Positions 1-5,445 of a DNA stretch of 6,187 bases are shown one piece after another (position 1 is the first letter of the stretch; the number at the start of each line of letters is the position of its first letter). This DNA comes from Spirochaetales bacterium (GTDB lineage Bacteria; Spirochaetota; Spirochaetia; ARS1246). Under the pieces are notes generated by a model. That model did not search any database and was not told the origin of the DNA. It saw only the letters and a list, made by a program, of their open reading frames with translations. The DNA lies in the NCBI GenBank assembly GCA_016930115.1, contig JAFGHN010000097.1, positions 1 through 6,187 on the forward strand. The letters are read 5' to 3'. The translations under genes were made by a program, and so were the position numbers.

Positions 1-183
1 GAAATCGAGGGGGCCGTGCGTAAATACAAGGGCCACTTGATTGAAGGCACACTCGACGAGGATGAACGGGGAGATCTCCGCGGCGCTTTCACCCTCGAAA
101 TCGAAAGAAAAGAAGATTTCAAAAATCTCATGAAGAGTATCAGAACTATACCCACCGTATTGAACATACAGTCTGTAAGTTAG
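1..183 (+). CDS. C-terminal ACT domain of a probable RelA/SpoT-family (p)ppGpp synthetase/hydrolase (5' truncated)
   Basis: The window opens inside a reading frame in frame 1 that stays open for 60 codons and ends at TAG 181-183. The visible peptide has the second half of an ACT fold: a strand-helix-strand pattern with GAFTLEIERKEDF, then LMKSIRTIPTVLNIQSV at the very end. In Rel/SpoT proteins the final ACT domain ends in just this way: a T-x-x-x-E-V strand, a helix with L..L..IP, then V..V.R and stop. If correct, the full protein makes and degrades the stringent-response alarmone (p)ppGpp in the cytoplasm, and this domain is its regulatory tail. The hydrolase, synthetase and TGS domains lie outside the window, so the family call rests on the ACT tail alone. 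Another ACT-ended enzyme or a stand-alone ACT protein remains possible. The glycosyltransferase gene begins 15 bases downstream, which suggests cotranscription. Confidence 0.62.
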   Translation, partial: EIEGAVRKYKGHLIEGTLDEDERGDLRGAFTLEIERKEDFKNLMKSIRTIPTVLNIQSVS

Positions 184-186
184 GAG
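182..186 (+). promoter_or_regulatory. Ribosome binding site for the glycosyltransferase gene
   Basis: AGGAG overlaps the TAG stop of the upstream gene and lies 12 bases before the ATG at 199. The spacing is somewhat long but usable. Its position over the upstream stop codon suggests that the two genes are translationally coupled. Confidence 0.5.
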
Positions 187-198
187 TCGACAAACCTG

Positions 199-1350
199 AT
201 GGTATTAACCGTTGTAATCGTCGTCTGTTGTATCGCCGCAGGCGCCATCGTGCTTGCTCACCTGGTCATGTACGTCGGCCTGATCGCGACGGCGGTACAG
301 GGACGCCTTGGGGAACGCCGCGCAAATGCAACCGCCCTTTCCGTAACGGTGGTGGTCCCGGCGAGAAACGAGGAAAGGCTCCTGCCTCGCTTGCTCGCTT
401 CCCTGGACGCGCAAACGCGCAAAGATTTCCAGGTGGTGCTGGTGAACGATCGGTCGACGGATAGGACGGGTGATATTATGACGGCATACGCGCAAAGCAA
501 CCCTCAAACCACGGTGGTTACAATCACCCGGACGCCCTCAATCGGTAACCACAAGCTGAACGCCCTCATAGCCGGGGTTGCCCGGTCACAATCGGATGTT
601 CTCATGTTCACCGATGCGGATTGCGTCGCCCCGCCTGAGTGGGTGGCGCGCATCAGCGCCTGTTTCAAGGACGAGAACATAGGAGTGGTGCTTGCTCCCA
701 TAGAAACCGTGAAGACGGGATCGCCGCTCTCCGTTTTTCACGCTTTTGACCACATATTCAAGTACTCCTACACCGCCGGCTGTTCGGGTGTGGGAATGCC
801 AACCGGGGGGTTCGGAAACAACCTCGCCGTAAGGAGAAAGACGGTTGACGAGATCGGCGGTCTCGCCTCGATTGATGTGACTTCGACGGAAGACGCGGCG
901 TTGATCTCAAGGATACGCGCCGTCACATCGATGAAGGCACGGGCGCTTTTCTCCCGGGCCGTAACGGTTCTTACCGAACCCCAAGAAAGCTGGAAGGCGC
1001 TTACAGCACAGGAGCTTCGTTGGCATACGGGCGGGTTATTCTCCCCTGATCTGCAAACCCGCATCTCATACAGCTTCATCATGTTCTACCTTTCAATCAG
1101 CGTAGTGATTTCACCGGCCTGTTTCTTCGTCCCGGCGCTGTCCATACTCCCCGCAGTATCTTTCGTAACCATGAGCCTGATGGCGGTGATCACCGGCTTG
1201 TTTACTTCGCAGCCCCTTGTCTCCTACTGGCTCTTGCTGGTGCCGTTCATCATCCTCTCCATGGGGTACAATTCATACCTCACGGTGAGGGCGTTGTTCA
1301 AACCGAAGCTGGTCTGGAAAGGAAATCTGCTCGACTTTTCACAAAAATGA
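199..1350 (+). CDS. Membrane-anchored family 2 glycosyltransferase (processive type)
   Basis: This 383-residue protein is a GT-A fold glycosyltransferase of family GT2, predicted to work at the inner membrane with its catalytic domain in the cytoplasm. A hydrophobic segment at about residues 3-33 anchors the N-terminus. The nucleotide-sugar-binding start is VVVPARNEER (51-60), followed by VNDRSTDRTG (82-91) and the metal-binding DxD-type FTDADC (137-142). GGFGNNLAVRR (203-213) is the acceptor-side loop. TED (230-232) supplies the likely catalytic base, and QELRW (271-275) is the Q-x-x-R-W motif seen in processive enzymes such as cellulose, chitin, hyaluronan and poly-GlcNAc synthases. Two or three further membrane segments lie at about 293-318, 322-336 and 340-362. 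The donor sugar and product cannot be read from the sequence, and enzymes with QxxRW are not all processive. The stop overlaps the next start by four bases (ATGA, 1347-1350). Confidence 0.88.
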   Translation: MVLTVVIVVCCIAAGAIVLAHLVMYVGLIATAVQGRLGERRANATALSVTVVVPARNEERLLPRLLASLDAQTRKDFQVVLVNDRSTDRTGDIMTAYAQSNPQTTVVTITRTPSIGNHKLNALIAGVARSQSDVLMFTDADCVAPPEWVARISACFKDENIGVVLAPIETVKTGSPLSVFHAFDHIFKYSYTAGCSGVGMPTGGFGNNLAVRRKTVDEIGGLASIDVTSTEDAALISRIRAVTSMKARALFSRAVTVLTEPQESWKALTAQELRWHTGGLFSPDLQTRISYSFIMFYLSISVVISPACFFVPALSILPAVSFVTMSLMAVITGLFTSQPLVSYWLLLVPFIILSMGYNSYLTVRALFKPKLVWKGNLLDFSQK

Positions 1351-1838
1351 CACTCCATGTCGTTCTTCTTGAGCCCGAGATTCCGCAGAACACCGGCAAT
1401 ATCGCCAGAACCTGCGCGGCGACCGGCGCCTCTCTGCATCTTATCGAACCGCTCGGATTCTCCATCGAGGATAGGTATTTAAAACGGGCCGGCCTCGATT
1501 ATTGGGACCTGGTAGATGTCGCAACCCATCCCGACCTGGAATCGTATTTCTCCAAAACGCCGGGGTTTCAGCGCATATTTGCCACGAAAAAGACCGGAGC
1601 GACATACAGCAGTATCTCGTATGAAAGCTGTTGCTCAATAATCCTGGGAAAGGAATCGGAAGGGCTGCCTGAAACGCTTCTTTCGCTCAACCATACGAAT
1701 TGTGTACGCATCCCGATGCGAAGGGCCGCGCGCTCGCTCAACCTGTCGAATGCCGCAGCGGTCATCATCTACGAGGCGCTTCGTCAAAACGGATTCGCCG
1801 GACTTGCTGCGAGCGGTCCGGGTTTACCCAAGGTCTGA
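1347..1838 (+). CDS. trmL: tRNA (cytidine/uridine-34-2'-O)-methyltransferase, TrmL/YibK type
   Basis: This 163-residue protein is a minimal SPOUT methyltransferase, close in length to E. coli TrmL (about 157). TrmL methylates the 2'-hydroxyl of wobble nucleotide 34 in certain tRNA-Leu species, using S-adenosylmethionine and acting as a dimer in the cytoplasm. Family motifs are all present: LLEPEIPQNTGNIAR (7-21), LGFSIEDRYLKRAGLDYW (36-53), GKESEGLP (101-108), IPM (122-124) and ARSLNLSNAAAVIIYEALRQ (128-147). The last three form the knotted AdoMet site. No extra RNA-binding domain is attached, as expected for TrmL rather than TrmH/SpoU types. The ATG overlaps the glycosyltransferase stop. The nearest purine-rich stretch is about 20 bases upstream, so translation is probably coupled to the preceding gene. 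The substrate tRNA is inferred from the family. Confidence 0.93.
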   Translation: MTLHVVLLEPEIPQNTGNIARTCAATGASLHLIEPLGFSIEDRYLKRAGLDYWDLVDVATHPDLESYFSKTPGFQRIFATKKTGATYSSISYESCCSIILGKESEGLPETLLSLNHTNCVRIPMRRAARSLNLSNAAAVIIYEALRQNGFAGLAASGPGLPKV

Positions 1839-1867
1839 CCGGCCATTGTTTACAGCGCAACGCCGGT
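1838..1867 (+). other. Short inverted repeat between trmL and the NeuB-family gene
   Basis: ACCGGC (1838-1843) pairs perfectly with GCCGGT (1862-1867) around an 18-base loop. It begins at the last base of the trmL stop and lies within the 45-base gap before the ATG at 1884. There is no T-run after it, so it is not a typical intrinsic terminator. It could be a leader hairpin or chance. Confidence 0.2.
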
Positions 1868-1883
1868 GTGTTACCTTCCGGTT

Positions 1884-3056
1884 ATGAATATCTTCAGGCG
1901 ACTCGGTTCGCTCCCTCTCTCCCTCGGTGATCTTCCGCCGATACAAATCGGTGAGTCCACTATAGGCCACGGCCGCCCCGCGTTTATCATCGCGGAAATC
2001 GGCACGTCCCACGGCGGAGATCTCGACGCCGCCTCCAGGTTGATTGAAGCGGCCGCAGAGGCCGGTGCCGACGGCGCGAAGTTCCAGGCCGTTTTCGCCG
2101 ATGAGATAGTGCATCCGCTGACAGGCGATGTGAAGCTCCCCGGAGGAGCCACACCGCTGTTTGAAGTGTTCAAGAATCTCGAGCGGGACGCCGGGTTCTA
2201 TGCGCGGTTGAAACGGATAACCGAGGCTGCCGGGCTCTTTTTCCTCTGTACTCCCTTCGGCTTGAGGAGCGCGGCGATGCTGAGGGACATCGGCGTCGAC
2301 GCAGTCAAGGTCGCATCACCTGAGATCAATCACATACCGATGCTGCAGGAGATTGCGTCCTGGCGGATACCCGTAGTGCTCTCGACGGGAGTGTCCACAA
2401 TGGGTGACGTAGAGCTCGCGCTGTCCATCCTGCCTGAAGAAACCGTGGTTCTTCACTGCGTCACTTCGTACCCGGCCCCGGAAGAGGAGTATAACGTATT
2501 ATGCGTTCCTGTACTGTCGGCAACCTTTGGAAAGCTCACCGGCATATCGGACCACAGCCTCGACCCGTCGTTCATTCCAGCGCTCGCGGTCGCCTACGGG
2601 GGATGCGTTGTTGAAAAGCATTTCACCCTTGACAGGGACGGCGGTGGATTGGATGACCCGGTTGCGCTCACACCCCGCCAGTTTCGTGAGATGACGGAAA
2701 CAGTCCGGGCGGTTGAGACAATGGACGCTGATGAGAGAACGGCGTATCTATGCGACAGGTATTCAAGGCAACGTGTGATGGCGGCCTCCGGCAACGGCGT
2801 AAAGAAACTTGCCGCCACCGAACGAAGTAACTATCAAACGACAAATCGATCGATCATGGCCGTGAAAGAGATACCGGAAGGCTCGGTGATAGCGCCCGAC
2901 GTGGTTGCACTGCTCCGCAGCGAGAAAAATCTGAATCCGGGCCTCCCACCGCAGATGCTTGCCGAGGTAATCGGCAGGATTGCGGCAAGAACGATCCCCG
3001 ACGGCACGGGGCTAAGCTGGGACGATCTGCTCGCGGTTCCCGAAAAGCAGCGCTGA
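1884..3056 (+). CDS. NeuB/SpsE-family sialic-acid-type synthase with C-terminal SAF domain
   Basis: This 390-residue protein belongs to the family that condenses phosphoenolpyruvate with an N-acetylated hexosamine-type sugar to give a nine-carbon (nonulosonic) acid. A TIM barrel comes first: IAEIGTSHGG (36-45), AGADGAKFQ (60-68), FLCTPFGLRSAAML and VKVASPE with the expected catalytic Glu147, then STGVSTMGDV, HCVTSYPAPEEEYN, ISDHS with metal ligand His224, and EKHFTLD with metal ligand His246. A SAF (antifreeze-like) domain spans about 322-384 and ends in GLSWDDLL. The sugar-facing loop is unusual: GGGLDDPVAL (253-262) replaces the common GPDHxAS-type motif, so the sugar accepted may differ from ManNAc. 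No epimerase or CMP-sugar synthetase lies in the window. The start is uncertain: ATG 1884 is preferred, but GTG 1866 is in frame, and neither has a clear ribosome binding site. The family call is secure; the substrate is not. Confidence 0.88.
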   Translation: MNIFRRLGSLPLSLGDLPPIQIGESTIGHGRPAFIIAEIGTSHGGDLDAASRLIEAAAEAGADGAKFQAVFADEIVHPLTGDVKLPGGATPLFEVFKNLERDAGFYARLKRITEAAGLFFLCTPFGLRSAAMLRDIGVDAVKVASPEINHIPMLQEIASWRIPVVLSTGVSTMGDVELALSILPEETVVLHCVTSYPAPEEEYNVLCVPVLSATFGKLTGISDHSLDPSFIPALAVAYGGCVVEKHFTLDRDGGGLDDPVALTPRQFREMTETVRAVETMDADERTAYLCDRYSRQRVMAASGNGVKKLAATERSNYQTTNRSIMAVKEIPEGSVIAPDVVALLRSEKNLNPGLPPQMLAEVIGRIAARTIPDGTGLSWDDLLAVPEKQR

Positions 3057-3097
3057 CCGCGCCGTGCACCTGCCTGCCTGCCAGCCAGCTAGCTTCC

Positions 3098-4561
3098 TCA
3101 GCCGGCGGCCGAGAGATAGCTGATAAACTCGGCGGATTTCAACGGTTTTGAGAAGTAGTAACCCTGAATCTTGCTGCAGCCTTCCTTGTGGATAAACTCG
3201 AGCTGGTCGTAGTCTTCCACGCCCTCGGCGAGGATATCCATCCCAAGGCTTCTCGCCATCGAGATAACCGCCCGCACAATGCCCTGGTTCTGGTTGTTGG
3301 TCACCACATCGTCTATGAATGATTTGTCTATTTTGAGGCTGTCAACCCGCAGATTCTTCAGATAACTCAAAGACGAATACCCGGTACCGAAATCGTCTAT
3401 CGAGATCCTCATTCCCATCGCCTGAATGGCATCACATTTGCGCCTCGCGTCCTGCGGATCGTCCATCATGCTTGTTTCCGTAATTTCCAGTTGAATGGCG
3501 GTTGGATCGATTCCTCTGGTGCGAAGCACACGCTCCAGGTTTTCAATGAGGTAAGGGTCGTAGAATTGCTTGGGAGAAAGGTTTACCGACATATAGAGCC
3601 GGTTGGCGGTGTGTTTCTGGAAATCTACCAGATGTTGCGTCGCGTTGTAGAGCACCCAGTTCCCGATTGGGATTATCAGACCGCTTTCTTCCGCCAGGGG
3701 AATAAAACGCCCCGGGCTTATCGGTCCCATGAGGGGATGGTTCCACCTGAGAAGGCACTCCGATCCGATGACCTGGCGAACCGTATTTGAGCGGCTCAAA
3801 GAGGCTACTTTGATCAGCGGTTGAAAACAGAGCTCGAACTGGGATTCGATTTCTTCGATCGCCTGCTCCTCAAGGGCGCGCAGTATCCCGTTCTTCAGAT
3901 CGATCCTCTCCATGAGCGCCTCGGCCATTTCGTAGGTGAACATCGCATACGCATAGTTGTTCTTCCTGCACTCCGAGAGCGCTATATCAGCGCTTCGCAG
4001 CAGCGTACCCGCGTCCATGCCGTGGTCCGGGTAGACAGCGAAGCCGATGTGGCAGGCCACAGTGATATGATGACCGGGGAACCGGTGGATTTCCGACATT
4101 TTTGAAGAAATGCGATCGGCTATGTCGGTACATTCATCCACATTCTGCACTCTGTGAAGGATTACGGCAAACTCGGTGTCCCGCGAATGATATACCTTGC
4201 CGCGGCTGCCGATGATGTCCTTTATCCAGTGCGCTATCTTGTAGAGCACCCATTCGCTGACTATCGAGGCCTCCGACTTTTTCAGTAGTTCGAAGGTCTC
4301 ATCGAGGGCGATAAAGATGATCGCCCTTCTATCGCCCCCGGACAATGTTGCCCGGTCCGAAAACAGATGGCGGCAATCCTTGTACATGTATGCGTGATTC
4401 GGAAATCCCGTTTTCTCGTCCAGATACAACCGTTTGAGCAACTCGCGTTCATGATCTTCATGCTCCTGCAGCGTGGCCTCGAGCTGCAAGTTTCTCGTGA
4501 GAAGCGCCGCCACTTCACGCCTGCAAGTTGCCAGCATAATTTTGAGCCGTTCTTCCGTCAT
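3098..4561 (-). CDS. Degenerate GGDEF plus EAL protein, probable c-di-GMP phosphodiesterase
   Basis: This soluble 487-residue protein has no signal peptide or membrane segment. An N-terminal coiled coil (about 3-45) leads into a GGDEF domain that begins at DEKTGFPNHAYM (48-59). At the catalytic site GGDEF has become RDTEF (127-131), and no RxxD inhibitory site sits before it, so cyclase activity is unlikely. The EAL domain (about 235-485) keeps the residues needed to hydrolyse c-di-GMP: Glu268 in ECLLRW (EAL is ECL here), Asn327 in VNLSPKQF, Glu359 in LEITET, Asp389-Asp390 in DDFGTGYSS, Lys410 in LKID, Glu446 and Glu449 in AEGVED, and Gln466 in QGYYFSKP. Activity is inferred from these. A TTG at 4582 would add seven residues, but ATG 4561 is preferred because it has GGAGA ten bases upstream. 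The gene is divergent from the PilZ gene and convergent with the NeuB-family gene, 41 bases from its stop. Confidence 0.92.
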   Translation of the reverse strand: MTEERLKIMLATCRREVAALLTRNLQLEATLQEHEDHERELLKRLYLDEKTGFPNHAYMYKDCRHLFSDRATLSGGDRRAIIFIALDETFELLKKSEASIVSEWVLYKIAHWIKDIIGSRGKVYHSRDTEFAVILHRVQNVDECTDIADRISSKMSEIHRFPGHHITVACHIGFAVYPDHGMDAGTLLRSADIALSECRKNNYAYAMFTYEMAEALMERIDLKNGILRALEEQAIEEIESQFELCFQPLIKVASLSRSNTVRQVIGSECLLRWNHPLMGPISPGRFIPLAEESGLIIPIGNWVLYNATQHLVDFQKHTANRLYMSVNLSPKQFYDPYLIENLERVLRTRGIDPTAIQLEITETSMMDDPQDARRKCDAIQAMGMRISIDDFGTGYSSLSYLKNLRVDSLKIDKSFIDDVVTNNQNQGIVRAVISMARSLGMDILAEGVEDYDQLEFIHKEGCSKIQGYYFSKPLKSAEFISYLSAAG

Positions 4562-4571
4562 GTTCAAGCTG

Positions 4572-4576
4572 TCTCC
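4572..4576 (-). promoter_or_regulatory. Ribosome binding site for the GGDEF-EAL gene
   Basis: Read on the minus strand this is GGAGA, ten bases before the ATG at 4561. The upstream in-frame TTG at 4582 has no comparable purine run at a suitable distance, so this site decides the start. Confidence 0.6.
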
Positions 4577-4681
4577 GTTCAAGGTAACAGGAGCTTGTCA
4601 TGGAAAGCTTTCTTTCGCAAGCCCGCGCGGGGAGATTGCATATCCGGTACACTATTGCTACTCTGTAGCAGATTTGGATGG

Positions 4682-4688
4682 AAAGGAG
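4682..4688 (+). promoter_or_regulatory. Strong ribosome binding site for the PilZ gene
   Basis: AAAGGAG lies seven bases before ATG 4696, an ideal spacing. It falls inside the extra codons that an upstream in-frame ATG (4678) would add, which argues that 4696 is the true start. Confidence 0.8.
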
Positions 4689-4695
4689 CACCGGA

Positions 4696-5445
4696 ATGGC
4701 GGATATATACGGGAAAAAGGTATTCATCCTCAATCCGCAGAGTGTCATCAGAGAAGAAATGCTCCATCTTCTCATCGCCGCGGAATACGAGGTCGCTCTG
4801 CTGAGAGATACCCAAAAAGCATTGCGCGCTTTGAGCAAGTACCCTGACGCGATACTTTTCATAAACATAGAGGAAGGGATGAAGGAATCCGAGTGGGAGG
4901 CCTTTATCCGCAATATCATGAGAAATGAGAAGACCAGGGAAGTACGGATCGGTATACTCGCGTACAATGCGGATCCGGTTCTGAAGAAAAAGTATCTCAT
5001 GGATATCGGCGTCCGTTGCGGTTTTGTCACGCTCAAACTCGGGCTGAAAGAGAGTTTCAGGATCATCGTGAAAGCGCTGGAAGCAAATGAAGCCAAGGGA
5101 AGGCGCAGATACGTCCGGGCGATTTGCGGGCCTCAAGACCGGGCGATGTTCAACGTGAAATACGCGGGCGAGTTTCTGACCGGCACCATTCTCGATATAA
5201 GCTCAGTCGGGATGGCGTGCAGCTTTGACAAGCCGCAGCAACTGAAGCCCGGCATAGAGCTCGATGATATTCAGCTGAAACTACGGGCGGTGCTTTGCAG
5301 GGCATCGGGGAAACTCGTCGGGACGGACAAGGAAAAGGAAGAAAGGCTCCTGGTTCTGTTTGGGAATAACATCAGCCCGCGTGAACGCCATAAGATACAT
5401 CAGTTCGTCTATGAACGTCTCCAGGAGGCGATTGACGCTCTGTGA
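4696..5445 (+). CDS. Receiver-like domain plus PilZ domain protein, predicted c-di-GMP receptor
   Basis: This 249-residue cytoplasmic protein has two parts. Residues 7-130 have the alternating strand-helix order of a CheY-like receiver (KKVFILNP, then YEVALLRD, DAILFINI, VRIGILAY and GFVTLKLG), but the phosphorylation site is gone. The acidic pair near the first strand is replaced by Asn-Pro (13-14), and the third strand has Asn57 where the phospho-accepting Asp is expected. Only a Lys at about 114 fits. Residues 135-245 are a PilZ domain with both halves of the c-di-GMP signature: RRYVR (137-141, RxxxR) and DISSVG (167-172, DxSxxG). Binding of c-di-GMP is therefore likely; the output is unknown. 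The length is close to Borrelia PlzA (about 261), which also places a second domain before PilZ, but I cannot tell whether the N-terminal domains are related. The stop overlaps the start of the next gene (GTGA). Confidence 0.87.
   Translation: MADIYGKKVFILNPQSVIREEMLHLLIAAEYEVALLRDTQKALRALSKYPDAILFINIEEGMKESEWEAFIRNIMRNEKTREVRIGILAYNADPVLKKKYLMDIGVRCGFVTLKLGLKESFRIIVKALEANEAKGRRRYVRAICGPQDRAMFNVKYAGEFLTGTILDISSVGMACSFDKPQQLKPGIELDDIQLKLRAVLCRASGKLVGTDKEKEERLLVLFGNNISPRERHKIHQFVYERLQEAIDAL
5423..5428 (+). promoter_or_regulatory. Ribosome binding site inside the PilZ gene, serving the next gene
   Basis: AGGAGG is a near-perfect anti-16S match that lies within the last codons of the PilZ gene, 13 bases before GTG 5442. 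The spacing is long. However, an in-frame stop at 5433-5435 rules out any earlier start for the downstream frame, so GTG 5442 is the first start available. Confidence 0.5.

Larger units (their letters stand above)
4562..4695. promoter_or_regulatory. Divergent control region with three perfect inverted repeats
   Basis: These 134 bases separate the two divergent c-di-GMP genes and must hold both promoters. Three perfect short inverted repeats are visible: GAAAGCTTTC (4603-4612), CCCGCGCGGG (4622-4631), and TGCTAC-TCT-GTAGCA (4656-4670). The last sits 11 bases before the PilZ gene's ribosome binding site, where it could be an operator or a small leader hairpin. Candidate promoter boxes are weak: TTGCAT at 4636-4641 with TACTCT 17 bases later is the best plus-strand pair, and I see no convincing sigma-70 pair for the minus strand. 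I do not see a c-di-GMP riboswitch. Confidence 0.45.

Noticed and set aside
1866..1883. GTG start at 1866 for the NeuB-family gene, adding six residues
   Set aside because: There is no ribosome binding site before it and the added residues are not part of the conserved barrel; ATG 1884 is preferred, though the evidence is weak.
3069..3094. Tandem CCTG units (three and a half) followed by CAGC units and the palindrome AGCTAGCT in the convergent gap
   Set aside because: Too few units for a phase-variable repeat, and no stable stem followed by a T-run, so not a supportable terminator on either strand.
4562..4582. TTG start at 4582 for the GGDEF-EAL gene
   Set aside because: ATG 4561 has GGAGA ten bases upstream, while the TTG is a rare start without a well-spaced site.
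4562..4695. Possible c-di-GMP (GEMM) riboswitch upstream of the PilZ gene
   Set aside because: The conserved GEMM core and its tetraloop arrangement are not visible; the hairpins present are short and separate.
4515..5136. Two long antisense reading frames (185 and 193 codons) opposite the PilZ gene
   Set aside because: They overlap a gene with a clear PilZ signature and a strong ribosome binding site, have no recognisable motif, and read as shadow frames of it.
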